NCBI RefSeq assembly: GCF_013358405.1
Contig: NZ_CP054836.1
Span: forward strand, 1,364,001 to 1,428,000
Source: Oricola thermophila
Lineage (GTDB): Bacteria; Pseudomonadota; Alphaproteobacteria; Rhizobiales; Rhizobiaceae
Length of the DNA: 64,000 nt
Direction of reading: 5' to 3'
The first letter of the stretch is position 1. Each line of letters opens with the position of its first letter. Below, piece by piece: positions 9,117 through 18,060 of the stretch. A program made the position numbers and the translations under genes. Below the pieces are notes generated by a model that saw only the letters and a program-made list of their open reading frames with translations, was not told the origin of the DNA and did no database searches.

Positions 9117-9132
9117 TTGCAGGCGCAACACG
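9117..9132. promoter_or_regulatory. Operator-like repeat 2 between phnD and HAD/deoR genes
   Basis: The sequence TTGC-AGGC-GCAACACG extends outward to a perfect 6-bp inverted repeat (TGTTGC/GCAACA, 9115-9130). Its direct-repeat part lies 53 bases from that of repeat 1, close to five helical turns, so both would face the same side of the DNA. It lies 33 bases before the likely HAD gene start. A separate 12-bp palindrome, TGGCATATGCCA, sits between the two at 9085-9096. Confidence 0.5.
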
Positions 9133-9164
9133 AAAATTGCCAAACTCCGTGTGTTTGCACAGTC

Positions 9165-9998
9165 ATGGGTTTTAGCGTGATCGATTCATCCTCGTTGATA
9201 CGTCCCCTGTCAGAATTTCCGCTGCAGGAACGCAAGCGTATAAGCGCCGTACTTACCGATATCGACGACACGCTCACCGTGGACGGGCTACTGCCGGCGA
9301 AAGCCTATGCCGCGCTCGAACGGTTGAGTTCGGCGGGGCTTAAGGTGATCCCCGTCACCGGACGCCCCGCTGGCTGGTGCGATCTGATCGCCAGGCTCTG
9401 GCCGGTGGACGGCGTGGTGGGGGAAAACGGCGCATTCTACTTCCGATACGACCGAACCCGCCGGCAGATGATCCGTCGCTACCAGCAAGCCACGGCCACC
9501 CGGGAAGAGAATCGTCGCAAATTGCGGCGTATAGAACAATGCGTGCTGGAGGCCGTGCCCGGCTGCCGCATCGCCGCCGACCAGCACTACCGGGAAGCCG
9601 ATCTCGCGGTGGATTTCGCCGAGGACGTCCCCCGCCTGTCCGACGAAGCGATTGCCGATATCGTGCGACTGTTCGAGGAGCATGGCGCCTGTGCCAAGGT
9701 TTCTTCGATCCACGTCAACGGATGGTTTGGCGAATACGACAAGCTCGGCATGGCGCGCCGCCTGCTATCGGAGGAGTTCGGCATCGAAACCGAAACGCCC
9801 GAGCAGAACGCGCGGGTCGCCTTTGTCGGAGACTCCCCGAACGACGAACCGATGTTCGACTTCTTCACCAATTCTGTCGGAGTTGCCAACTTCGCCGCCT
9901 TCGCCGAGCAGGCCGTCCATCCGCCGCGCTGGATCACCGACGGGGAGGGCGGTCATGGTTTCCAGGAATTCGCGGAATGCCTGCTGGAGGCACGATGA
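9165..9998 (+). CDS. HAD-IIB family hydrolase (Cof/sugar-phosphatase type)
   Basis: This is a probable cytoplasmic phosphatase of about 277 residues. The HAD motifs are present in order: nucleophile DIDDT (Asp32, Asp34), motif II VTGR, and motif IV GDSPND. The large C2-type cap between them marks it as HAD-IIB (sucrose-phosphatase, mannosyl-phosphoglycerate phosphatase and Cof relatives). The start is uncertain, with no clear ribosome site at 9165 or at GTG 9177. It overlaps the deoR start by four bases, so the two are co-translated. Divergent from the importer, it may dephosphorylate the imported compound or a metabolite of it. That is inference. Confidence 0.85.
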   Translation: MGFSVIDSSSLIRPLSEFPLQERKRISAVLTDIDDTLTVDGLLPAKAYAALERLSSAGLKVIPVTGRPAGWCDLIARLWPVDGVVGENGAFYFRYDRTRRQMIRRYQQATATREENRRKLRRIEQCVLEAVPGCRIAADQHYREADLAVDFAEDVPRLSDEAIADIVRLFEEHGACAKVSSIHVNGWFGEYDKLGMARRLLSEEFGIETETPEQNARVAFVGDSPNDEPMFDFFTNSVGVANFAAFAEQAVHPPRWITDGEGGHGFQEFAECLLEAR

Positions 9999-10789
9999 TG
10001 AGTCACAAACTGCGCAAGGACGAACGGCAGACCCGCATACTCGAAGAACTGCGGGGAACGCCCCATGTCCGGATTTCGACGCTGGCCGACAAATTCGACG
10101 TCACCACGGAGACCATTCGGCGCGATCTTGATGCCCTGAGCGCCAAGGGGCTGGTCGACCGCGCCTATGGCGGAGCCTCGGCCCGACCCATGGGCGTACA
10201 ACCTTCCGCCTATGAACGCCGCGCGGAGCACGTCGAGGAGCGGTCGCGGATCGGCGCGGCGGCTGCGGCCCTGCTGGAGCCCGGCGAGGTTCTGATGATC
10301 GATGCGGGCTCGACGACCGCCGAACTGGCCCAGCGGCTCATCCATGCGGGCCTGAGCCTGACGATCGTCACTAATTGCTACCAGGTCGCGACCGCGCTTG
10401 TCGCCGGCGATACAAGGGTTGTCGTGTGCCCCGGCGAATTCGACGGCCGAGAAGCGGCCGTGTTCGGCACAGACACCGTGGACTTCCTGAGGCGCTTCCA
10501 TGCCAACAAGACCTTCATCGGCGCGAGCGGTGTCGCCGCCGACGGTTTCAGCGACGTCAACCGTAGCGCCGTCTCGATCAAGCGCACCATGATCGAACGC
10601 GCGGACGAGGCATGGCTTCTGGCCGACCACAGCAAGTTCGACGCCCGGCTGCTCGAGGTGGTCGCACCGCTCGGTGCGCTCACCGGCATCGTATGCGACA
10701 GGGAGCCGACAGGAGCACTGCGCTCGGCCATCGACCGGAACGGGCTGCGGCTCGTCGTGGCTGACAAGGAAGCATCAGACGACGCGTGA
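9995..10789 (+). CDS. DeoR/GlpR family transcriptional regulator
   Basis: The 264-residue repressor has an N-terminal DeoR helix-turn-helix (ISTLADKFDVTTETIRRDL, about residues 25-45) and a C-terminal sensor domain with the phosphosugar-binding signature IDAGSTTAEL. ATG at 9995 has GGAGG seven bases upstream and overlaps the HAD stop (ATGA). DeoR proteins normally respond to phosphorylated sugars or polyols and bind repeated operators. The paired repeats at 9063-9132 are the obvious candidate targets. It probably controls both its own operon and the divergent importer. Confidence 0.9.
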   Translation: MMSHKLRKDERQTRILEELRGTPHVRISTLADKFDVTTETIRRDLDALSAKGLVDRAYGGASARPMGVQPSAYERRAEHVEERSRIGAAAAALLEPGEVLMIDAGSTTAELAQRLIHAGLSLTIVTNCYQVATALVAGDTRVVVCPGEFDGREAAVFGTDTVDFLRRFHANKTFIGASGVAADGFSDVNRSAVSIKRTMIERADEAWLLADHSKFDARLLEVVAPLGALTGIVCDREPTGALRSAIDRNGLRLVVADKEASDDA

Positions 10790-10905
10790 GTGCTACCCCG
10801 CAAACGGTGGCCGGAAGGCTTGACGCAGCGCGAAAGGCAGGTGACCAACTGGCAGGTGTAGGAACGAGACTGGCCGTGATCGACGTCGCCCCGGCTGGCG
10901 AGCCT

Positions 10906-11151
10906 CTACCCGCGCTTCCCTCTGCGTCCTGGCAGGCTGCGCTCTCGGCGATTTTCAGCTGCGTCCGGGCCAATGCCCAGTCCTGTTCCCCCGCTCGTCT
11001 TGCCCGTTGAGCCGCCAAGATCGAAACCAGGCCGATCGACAGCGACGGGTTCTGGCGAACCGTCGGTTGCCTTGTTTCCGGTATTTTCCTGATCGTGCTT
11101 ACTTTTGGGCCCATGCTTCGCGGCTGGCGTCTTGGATCGTTTCTCAACCAT
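10906..11151 (-). CDS. Small basic, disordered hypothetical protein
   Basis: The 81-residue protein has no predicted fold. It has a Lys/Ser-rich N-terminus (EKRSKTPAAKHGPKSKHD), a glycine-rich centre (DLGGSTGKTSGGTGLGIG) and a basic tail (RRERSLPGRRGKRG). The glycine-rich and RSLPGR parts remind me of small conserved alphaproteobacterial proteins of unknown function, but I cannot name a family. AGGAAG lies about 12 bases before the ATG. It lies just downstream of the HPF-like gene on the same strand. Function unknown. Confidence 0.55.
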   Translation of the reverse strand: MVEKRSKTPAAKHGPKSKHDQENTGNKATDGSPEPVAVDRPGFDLGGSTGKTSGGTGLGIGPDAAENRRERSLPGRRGKRG

Positions 11152-11203
11152 GATCGTGTTCTTCCTGGTTCGTTGATTGGCGTATCGGTCGGCAGTCGAT
11201 CTG

Positions 11204-11551
11204 CTACAGATCGCCGGTCCGTATAGTGGCACCACCCTTCACCTCATTGAGCCTGCCGAGGGTCGTCTCCAGAGCGCGGTGCAGCTTCTTGGCGGCGCCC
11301 GAATAGGCGCCCTCAAGCGTGGCGGCACATTCGCTGACCGCCTCCGGCTGACGCCCCTCCAAGCGCGCTTCGATCAAGCAACGTTTGTCGGAACCGCCGG
11401 ACTTGCTCCCGTCCTCGTCGCTGAGATGCACTTCAATACGGGTGATGTGTTGACTGTAGCGATCCAGCCGGGCGTGGATCTCGGCTGACACCCGGGCGGA
11501 CAGGGCTTTTCCGCCTTCCACGTTTTCGTCGGTGTTGACCTGTATTTGCAT
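11204..11551 (-). CDS. HPF/RaiA family ribosome-associated protein (short form)
   Basis: The protein has about 115 residues and starts MQIQVNTDENVEG. It has the beta-alpha-beta layout of the hibernation factor domain, with ITRIEVHLSDEDG in the middle. ATG at 11551 is chosen for a GGGAG ribosome site eight bases upstream. It lacks the long C-terminal dimerisation domain, so it resembles short HPF/YfiA proteins that bind the 30S subunit in slow growth. It is not the main rpoN-linked hpf of rhizobia by context. Ribosome binding is inferred from family. Confidence 0.75.
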   Translation of the reverse strand: MQIQVNTDENVEGGKALSARVSAEIHARLDRYSQHITRIEVHLSDEDGSKSGGSDKRCLIEARLEGRQPEAVSECAATLEGAYSGAAKKLHRALETTLGRLNEVKGGATIRTGDL

Positions 11552-11787
11552 GGCGAACTCCCTTTCTCGTACCACCGCCCAGCGCGGAGAAACCGAAGAA
11601 GGGAGAGGCCGAATAATGTGACTGACTCAAGCCCAAGCGAACTAAGATCGACCGGCTTGCGGTCATCTATACCGTAGCACAGTTTTGGCCAGAGACTCAC
11701 TGATCACAAATGCAATAATACCTCGACCTGATGACGGCACCTGAATTGATCCCCGCGGCTCGGGTGCGTGGCTCGAATGTCCATCGT

Positions 11788-12522
11788 TCAATCAGCTGGT
11801 ACGCAAAAGGCTGGCATGCAAGGTGCGATATCGGGCAGGCGATGCGTAGGCTGCGAACAACTGCCCGCCCTTCGCCGTTTCCGTCTCGCCTCGACAAGTC
11901 GCTCCGCCCGTTCGAACTCCGGCGTACCCGGGATCAGCAGATGTTCGTGGTAGTCGAGCATCAGGTTCTTTTCTTCGTCGGTATGCATGACCCTGGCGAG
12001 GATTCGCCTGAAGATGTCATCGCGCTGATCGTCGGTCATCTTGGCATAGTGATCCTCGGTTATCTGCCCCCCCTCATGTCCGAGATTGTGCGACCAGGCC
12101 TTTCGCTCGGCCGCAGCTCGGCAGAAATCGTCACGAATCGCGCGGAGATAATGCCTGGCGGAATGAGGATTGTAGTAGGAAAGGTCTGCATGGTCGCAGA
12201 CCCGGCGAAAAGCCCGTCTGACCGGCGCATCGGTTTTCCACGGTTCGATCGGCTCTCTTGACGACAGAGCGAGCATCCATGGTGCATTGAGTGCCGTATC
12301 GGGCGGGAAGAGGGAATCTTCCGGACCACAGCCCAGTTGAACGAGCTCGATCACCCACTCCCGGAACACCTCGAAGGCGCGTCCATCTGTCGGAAACCGG
12401 CGCGTGGTCTGGCTCTTGCCATTCTTGACGCGCGACTCGCCGAAATTCCGGTCCACAGCGGTGATGAGACGGCTCGCCTCCACGGACAGGGAAAGCGTCC
12501 TCGCAGCCAAGCGTTCCTGCAC
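11788..12522 (-). pseudogene. Truncated tyrosine recombinase/phage integrase (catalytic domain only)
   Basis: The fragment keeps the C-terminal catalytic half. It has a first-arginine-like region (AARTLSL), the box PHSARHYL with the second arginine, NLGHEGG, and DHY with the probable nucleophile tyrosine. The N-terminal core-binding domain is missing: an in-frame stop lies five codons before the first possible start (GTG at 12522). Intact relatives are usually 300-400 residues. It sits on the same strand as tRNA-Ser, about 1.1 kb beyond the tRNA 3' end, where integrating elements commonly insert. It is probably inactive. A short intact protein cannot be excluded. Confidence 0.65.
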
Positions 12523-12631
12523 GATGCCGGATATTCAACCGCCCCGGATCGACCGGGGATGCAGCGATGCAAATGCTGCTGCATCCCGAGCCTCACAAGG
12601 AGACTCTACCGATCGTTTCGGCAAGTTGGCC

Positions 12632-13162
12632 TCACATGGTGGTACCAAACACCTCTGCGCAGCGTGACATGCTGAACCGAGCGCCAACGGTATCGTTTGT
12701 AACATTGATATTCTGGATGACGCCGGAAGGATTCGCGGTAATCTGGACCTCGCAATAGAGTTGCATTTCCCTATGCGTCGGTGCCGATTGCCGGGTATTC
12801 GGCAGATCGATGCTGAATCGCGTCGTCGTGCTGCTAGTCCGCGTAACCGTGGTATTTGCATCCGGATGCGAGACAGTTGTCCTGCTCCGGGTGTGCTCTC
12901 TTGACGCCAAGGGACTACTCTGCCCAGCATCCCGCTGCGTATTCAAATTGACGACTTTGGTCGTCTGTCCTCCCCGCCACGTATAGAGCGTCGATCCGTC
13001 GGAAAGAGCATAGGAACGCAGAGGAGGCCCGTATTCGCTGAAGAACTCATCTGCGTGTCTGCCGATCCAGCTGTGCTGTATTGCCCGGCTTGCATCTTGA
13101 GTCGTTGTGCAAGCTGACAGAAAAATGGCTGCTCCCAGTGCTATTGCCTGCTTGAACATCAT
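12632..13162 (-). CDS. Hypothetical lipoprotein
   Basis: The N-terminus MMFKQAIALGAAIFLSAC is a lipoprotein signal with lipobox L-S-A-C, so the mature protein would be lipid-anchored. The first mature segment (SWIGRHADEFFSEYGPP...LSDGSTLYTW) resembles a small repeat seen in many proteobacterial outer-membrane lipoproteins. It is followed by a Thr/Ser-rich linker and two cysteines near the C-terminus. AGAGG lies about eight bases before the start. The base composition is visibly lower in GC than the neighbours, and it lies between the broken recombinase and tRNA-Ser, so it may be acquired DNA. Function unknown. Confidence 0.65.
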   Translation of the reverse strand: MMFKQAIALGAAIFLSACTTTQDASRAIQHSWIGRHADEFFSEYGPPLRSYALSDGSTLYTWRGGQTTKVVNLNTQRDAGQSSPLASREHTRSRTTVSHPDANTTVTRTSSTTTRFSIDLPNTRQSAPTHREMQLYCEVQITANPSGVIQNINVTNDTVGARFSMSRCAEVFGTTM

Positions 13163-13605
13163 TCTCGGCCTCTTTGATGACAGGTCGTCGATGCAGTCGC
13201 TACCCACAACAAAAAACCGGTGGCGTTTGTACCAATGCGCCCACTGAAAACAACCGGACAGAAACGATGATCAACAAGCTGAATTCCGGAAATGTCCTGG
13301 AAGCCCGACGCTTCCGGAAACCGGCGACCCGACCCGGCTTCTGATCCGTTTCAGGCAATGGTATTTCGGAGGCCATCGCGTGTGGGGCCCGCTTCCTCCG
13401 GATGTTGTCGAGAATCTATTGCGGAAACCGGCATGATGCCTGTCTCCCGTTCCGACCGTGCCGGGATGCCTCCGTCGGCGTTCCGCAATCATTGACGGAA
13501 TGCAACCGCGCCATGTCTGTGAAATTGGTCCAGTCGCTGCACCTATGCTCAACAAGTCAGGCTCGTCCTCGGCAACAAGCCTCGACATCAACGCGACGGG
13601 GATCA
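13163..13605. other. Gene-poor interval between the lipoprotein and tRNA-Ser
   Basis: About 440 bases hold no open frame with a ribosome site or recognisable domain on either strand. Translated frames here give only Arg/Ser-rich composition typical of noncoding GC-rich DNA. I looked for a copy of the tRNA 3' end that could mark the far attachment site of an integrated element and did not see one. Confidence 0.6.
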
Positions 13606-13695
<90 letters not shown>

Positions 13696-13749
13696 GTCGA
13701 CGGCCTATTCGCATGAATCGGCTGAACCGTGCAACCGTCAAAACACGGT

Positions 13750-13809
13750 TCCCGCGCCCGGCCGGCGGGGCAGGGGCCTCCGCGCGGATAGCCGCCCCGG
13801 CCGGCGCGG
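13750..13809. repeat. GC-rich imperfect inverted repeat between tRNA-Ser and rlpA
   Basis: The arms at 13750-13770 and 13793-13809 share a CCCGCGCC...GGCCGG core and its complement, with small bulges. They enclose a loop of about 22 bases. It lies upstream of both the tRNA (minus) and rlpA (plus). No T-run follows. It is a structural element of unknown use. Confidence 0.45.
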
Positions 13810-13936
13810 GCCGAGAGGAAACGCCAATTCCCGGGGGTGCACGGTTAACCGAAAGTCAAAGCGCCCGCGATAGCATTTGAACACCATCCCGTCCGGGATT
13901 GGCTGAAACGGTGAATTTGTGTATTGCGTGCCCGTT

Positions 13937-14908
13937 ATGCGTTGTTTGCGGACCTCCCGGCCGGTATCGGCCTTCCTTGGCCTCTCGATAGTCGGCATGT
14001 TCCTGTCGGCCTGCTCGGTCTCCGATCCCAAGATCGGCGTCGGGAGCGGCTTCTATGCGGCCAATGGCGAGACCGCGGGGCCCGAATACTTTCCGGCAAA
14101 GGCGGTCGGCGTGGAGGCAAGCCCGCGCGTGGCGATGGGGCCGCGGCTGCCGCGCGGCGGCGGCACCGAGAAGATCGGCTCGCCCTACACGGTGCGCGGC
14201 CGCACATACTACCCGACCGCAAACCCGAAGAAGGTGGAGACCGGCCTTGCGTCCTGGTACGGCGCCGCCTTTCACGGCCGCCTGACCGCCAATGGCGAAG
14301 TCTACGACATGAACCACCTGACGGCGGCCCACAAGACGATGCCGCTGCCGAGCTATGCCCGCGTCACCAACCTTGAGAACGGCCGTTCGCTGATCGTGCG
14401 CGTCAACGACCGGGGACCGTTCGCGCACGACCGCGTCATCGACCTGTCGAAACGCGCCGCGGACCTGCTGGGCTACTCCCGGGACGGAACGGCGAAAGTC
14501 AAGGTCGAGTATGCCGGCCGGGCGCCGCTGCATGGCCAGGACGATGCGTTCCTCCTCGCATCCGTGCGCGGCGTGCCGGGCTTTCCCGAGGCGGACCGCT
14601 TCGGCCAGCCCGCCTCGGGCATGCTGATGGCCATGAACGGGCCGACGCCGACATCACGACCGGTGCCGCCGCGTGCCGTCGGCGACATCACCGGAACGAT
14701 ACCGGCGCAGGCCGGCACAATGGTCGCGCCCGCCGACGCGGGAACCGGTGCAGTCGTCCTGCCGGCGGCTGTTCCCCTGCCGCCCGACCGGCCTGCCGTC
14801 CCGCTCGAGGGCGTGAGCATTTCAGCCTATGCCTCCTCGCGCGTGGCTGCGGCGTTCCGCGACATGCCCTTCTTTGCATCCGCCGCGCCCGGCTGGAAAA
14901 CGCGCTGA
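13937..14908 (+). CDS. rlpA: Septal ring lytic transglycosylase RlpA family lipoprotein
   Basis: The protein has about 323 residues. A lipoprotein signal with lipobox F-L-S-A-C anchors it to the outer membrane. The double-psi beta-barrel RlpA domain follows: ASWYGAAFHGRLTANGE, then the RVNDRGPF core, which holds the catalytic-type Asp, and IDLSKRAADLLGY. It would cut denuded glycan strands at the division site. The C-terminal third is Pro/Ala-rich low complexity and contains no SPOR domain, so localisation may differ from E. coli RlpA. ATG at 13937 begins the signal; a GTG at 13919 is an alternative. It lies upstream of a D,D-carboxypeptidase, both being cell-wall enzymes. Confidence 0.88.
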   Translation: MRCLRTSRPVSAFLGLSIVGMFLSACSVSDPKIGVGSGFYAANGETAGPEYFPAKAVGVEASPRVAMGPRLPRGGGTEKIGSPYTVRGRTYYPTANPKKVETGLASWYGAAFHGRLTANGEVYDMNHLTAAHKTMPLPSYARVTNLENGRSLIVRVNDRGPFAHDRVIDLSKRAADLLGYSRDGTAKVKVEYAGRAPLHGQDDAFLLASVRGVPGFPEADRFGQPASGMLMAMNGPTPTSRPVPPRAVGDITGTIPAQAGTMVAPADAGTGAVVLPAAVPLPPDRPAVPLEGVSISAYASSRVAAAFRDMPFFASAAPGWKTR

Positions 14909-15012
14909 CCTGCAACCATCTGTGCCGCAATGGTACAGAATCTTGCTGCGCCATTGCTTATCGGGGGCAGGATTTGCTAATCCGGTCGGCGTTCCGCAAT
15001 CCGGATAGAACG

Positions 15013-16182
15013 ATGAACGCTCGCGTTTCGCGCATTTCAGTCCTTCGTCTGCTCCTGGCCGTCGCGCTCGTCCTTGCGTACGCGTTGCCGACCGCCGCGC
15101 AATTGTACGAAACCCGTGCCGGCCAGGCGCTCCTGCTGGACGGCGAGACCGGAACGGTCCTGTTCGCCAAGGACGCCGACAAGCCGGTGCCGCCGGCCTC
15201 GCTGGCAAAGCTGATGACCATGGAGGTCGTCTTCCATGCGCTCAAGAGCGGCCGGCTGTCGCTGGACGACGAGTTTCTCGTAAGCGAGAACGCCTGGCGC
15301 ACGGGCGGCGCGGTTTCTGGCGGTTCGACCATGTTCGCCGAGCTCAACTCCTCGATCCGCCTCGAGGACCTCATCAAGGGCGTGATCGTCCAGTCTGCCA
15401 ATGACGGCTGCATAGTGATCGCCGAGGGCATGGCGGGCTCCGAGGAAAATTTTGCCCGGCTGATGACCGAGCGGGCCCGCAAGATCGGCCTGAAGAATTC
15501 CGTCTTCCGCAATTCCACCGGTCTGCCGCACCCGGAACAGAAGGTCACCATGCGTGACATGGCCCTGCTGGCGCGACACATCCAGACCGAGTATCCCGAG
15601 TACTACACCTACTATTCCCTGCGGGAATTCACCTGGAACGGTATCCTGCAGCGCAACCGCAACCCGCTGCTGGCAATGGATATCGGCGCGGACGGCCTGA
15701 AGACCGGCTTCACCGAGGAGTCGGGCTACGCGATCGTCGGCTCGGTGAAGCGCGACGGCCGCCGCCTGATCGTTGCCATGAGCGGCCTGCCGGACCAGCG
15801 CGCCCGCGCGGAAGAGGCCCGCAAGATGCTCGACTGGGGCGTGCGCGCCTTCGAGACCTACAAGATATTCGAAAAGGGCGAGGAAATCGGCAATGTCCGC
15901 CTCTATGGCGGCGAGCAGTTCACCGTCCCGGTCACCGTCAAGGAGGACCTGGAAATCCTGCTCCCGATCACCGGACGCGATCGCATGAAGGCGCGCGTCG
16001 TCTATATCGGCCCCGTGATGGCGCCCGTCGAGGAGGGGGCCCCGATCGCGAAACTGGAGGTAACGGTCGGCGACGACCTGACCCAGGAGACGCCGCTCTA
16101 TGCCGCGCAAAGCGTCGGCAAGGGGCCGATCCACCGCCAGGCATTCGATGCGTTGACGGAGCTGTTGCTTGGCTGGCTCTGA
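15013..16182 (+). CDS. dacF: D-alanyl-D-alanine carboxypeptidase (DacF/PBP5 family)
   Basis: This 389-residue periplasmic penicillin-binding protein removes the terminal D-Ala of peptidoglycan pentapeptides. It has a signal peptide (residues 1-29, ending TAAQ) and the serine peptidase motifs SLAK (63-66, nucleophile Ser63), SAN (128-130) and KTG (230-232). A C-terminal PBP5-type beta domain ends in an amphipathic tail ([12 protein letters not shown]) that would hold it on the membrane. ATG at 15013 precedes the signal sequence. Its stop lies inside the thymidylate kinase start, so the two are linked. Confidence 0.93.
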   Translation: MNARVSRISVLRLLLAVALVLAYALPTAAQLYETRAGQALLLDGETGTVLFAKDADKPVPPASLAKLMTMEVVFHALKSGRLSLDDEFLVSENAWRTGGAVSGGSTMFAELNSSIRLEDLIKGVIVQSANDGCIVIAEGMAGSEENFARLMTERARKIGLKNSVFRNSTGLPHPEQKVTMRDMALLARHIQTEYPEYYTYYSLREFTWNGILQRNRNPLLAMDIGADGLKTGFTEESGYAIVGSVKRDGRRLIVAMSGLPDQRARAEEARKMLDWGVRAFETYKIFEKGEEIGNVRLYGGEQFTVPVTVKEDLEILLPITGRDRMKARVVYIGPVMAPVEEGAPIAKLEVTVGDDLTQETPLYAAQSVGKGPIHRQAFDALTELLLGWL

Positions 16183-16906
16183 GGCGGCAGGTCCGGAAGC
16201 CCGTCGGCGCGGCCTGTTCATCACCTTCGAGGGCGGCGACGGGACCGGCAAGTCCACGCAGATCGCGCGCCTGGCAGAACGCCTGCGCGGCACGGGCCAC
16301 GCCGTCACCGTTTCGCGCGAACCCGGCGGAACGCCCGGCGCGGAAGCGGTGCGTCACGTCGTCCTCGACACCTCCGCCGCCGAACCGTTCGGCCCGTATT
16401 TCGAGGCCATGCTGTTCGCCGCCGCGCGCAACGACCATGTCGAGCAGAAGATCAGGCCGGCGCTTCGGGACGGTCACATCGTGCTGGTCGACCGTTTCAT
16501 GGACTCCACCCGCGTCTACCAGGGGGTCAGTGCCGATCTCGACCCGGACTTCCTGCAGGCGCTGGAGCGCGTCGCCATCGCCGGCGTCGTGCCGGACCTG
16601 ACGATCATACTCGACCTGCCGCCGGAAGAAGGCCTGAAGCGGGCCCATGCGCGCCGCGATCCCGACGCGCCTGCGGACCGGTTCGAGAAGGAGGATATCG
16701 CTGCCCACGAAATCCGCCGCAATGCCTTTCTGGACATCGCTCGGCGCGAGCCGGATCGCTGCCGTGTCGTCGATGCCTCGGGCGATCCCGATGCGGTGGC
16801 CGAACGGGTCTGGGCGGTTGTGCGCGACGCTGTCGAGGCGGCGGACCTGCAGGTGGCGGAAACGCACGCGGGCGCGGCGACCGGCGGCCGCGGAATGCCG
16901 GATTAG
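16169..16906 (+). CDS. tmk: Thymidylate kinase
   Basis: The enzyme phosphorylates dTMP to dTDP for DNA synthesis. It has the P-loop [10 protein letters not shown] (about residues 21-30), the DRF substrate motif (VDRFMDST) and a lid with several arginines ([14 protein letters not shown]). The start is TTG at 16169, supported by GGAG eight bases upstream. The gene therefore overlaps dacF by 14 bases, and no ATG is available near the conserved N-terminus. The 245 residues include a C-terminal extension of about 20 not needed for catalysis. It is followed by holB, a common tmk partner. Confidence 0.95.
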   Translation: MAGSEAAGPEARRRGLFITFEGGDGTGKSTQIARLAERLRGTGHAVTVSREPGGTPGAEAVRHVVLDTSAAEPFGPYFEAMLFAAARNDHVEQKIRPALRDGHIVLVDRFMDSTRVYQGVSADLDPDFLQALERVAIAGVVPDLTIILDLPPEEGLKRAHARRDPDAPADRFEKEDIAAHEIRRNAFLDIARREPDRCRVVDASGDPDAVAERVWAVVRDAVEAADLQVAETHAGAATGGRGMPD

Positions 16907-16913
16907 GCGAGCC

Positions 16914-17975
16914 ATGGACGAGTACGAAGTACCGGAAACCCACGACACGCTGGAAGGCATCACGCCGCCGCAGCTCACGCTCCACCTGCGCGGCCATGTA
17001 GCCGAACGCGCCTTCCTCGCCGATGCGCTTGCGCGCGGCAAGCTGCACCATGCGCTGATTTTCGAGGGTGAGCGCGGCATCGGCAAGGCGACGGCAGCCT
17101 TCCATCTCGCCAACGCGCTTCTTTCCGGCAACGTGGCGCCGGGCGAGGGCACATTGCCCGCCCCGGACCCCGGATCGCCCGTGTTCCGCCAGATCGTCCA
17201 GGGGTCGCATCCCGGCCTGCTCTACCTGACCCGGCCGAGGAACGACCAGGGAACCGGTTTCAAGCAGGCGATCACTGTCGACGAGATCCGCCGCCTGCAG
17301 CGTTTCTTCGGCATGACCGCGGCCGGCCACGATTCCTGGCGCGTCGTCATCGTCGATCCGGCCAACGATCTCAACCGAAACGCCGCCAATGCACTCCTCA
17401 AGCTGCTGGAGGAGCCCCCGCCGCGCTCGGTGTTCATCCTTCTCGCGCACGGAACCGGCGGCCTGCTGCCCACCATCCGCTCGCGCTGCCAGGTCCTGAA
17501 GTTCGCGCCTCTCGCCGACGGGGATATCGCTGCCATCGTGTCGGACCAGCTCGGTCCGGCCGCGGACGCCGCGATGCTCGACCGCGTTGCCGCGCTGGGC
17601 GGCGGCAGCGCACGCCGTGCCCTGCTGTTTGCCCGCTTCGGCGGGCTCGAATTGCAGGAGGCGCTCGAAGCCTATCTCGAAGCGCCGCAGCCGGACGTCG
17701 CCAAGGCCCACAAGCTGGCGGACGTCGCCGGCAACCGCAAGAGCGAAATCCACCGCGACATCCTGCGCGAACTCGTTCTCGACCGCCTGCGCAGCGAGGC
17801 GACGCGGGCGGCGCGCCAGGGCAGGCTGCGCGAGGCAGAGCGCATCGCTTCCGCGGACATGGCGATTCAGGACCGTATGCGCATGGCGGATGCCTACAAT
17901 CTCGACAGGAAACAGGACTTCCTGACCCTGCTGGCCGACCTGCACGATCTGCTCTCGGGAACACGAAGCGGCTGA
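16914..17975 (+). CDS. holB: DNA polymerase III subunit delta'
   Basis: The 353-residue clamp-loader subunit has a RecA-like AAA+ fold with P-loop GERGIGKAT, a sensor segment ([25 protein letters not shown], given here by its [14 protein letters not shown] core) and the SRC motif (RSRC) with the conserved arginine. It would help load the beta clamp on primed DNA. It starts seven bases after tmk. The usual zinc-binding cysteines are not present between the P-loop and the sensor, as in other alphaproteobacterial delta' proteins. Confidence 0.92.
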   Translation: MDEYEVPETHDTLEGITPPQLTLHLRGHVAERAFLADALARGKLHHALIFEGERGIGKATAAFHLANALLSGNVAPGEGTLPAPDPGSPVFRQIVQGSHPGLLYLTRPRNDQGTGFKQAITVDEIRRLQRFFGMTAAGHDSWRVVIVDPANDLNRNAANALLKLLEEPPPRSVFILLAHGTGGLLPTIRSRCQVLKFAPLADGDIAAIVSDQLGPAADAAMLDRVAALGGGSARRALLFARFGGLELQEALEAYLEAPQPDVAKAHKLADVAGNRKSEIHRDILRELVLDRLRSEATRAARQGRLREAERIASADMAIQDRMRMADAYNLDRKQDFLTLLADLHDLLSGTRSG

Positions 17976-18060
17976 TTTTTCGTCCCTTCCGCCTTTTCTT
18001 TTCGCCGGGAAATCGGATAGAGCAGGGCCTCCTCCTGTTTCACATTCCGAATGGCTCCAG

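Noticed and set aside
8976..9164. A Pho box controlling the importer
   Set aside because: No pair of CTGTCAT-like repeats with the expected 11-base period is visible; the repeats there are TTGC/GCAA type instead.
10786..11010. A 74-codon plus-strand frame after deoR
   Set aside because: It overlaps the better supported minus-strand gene at 10906-11151 and shows no motif.
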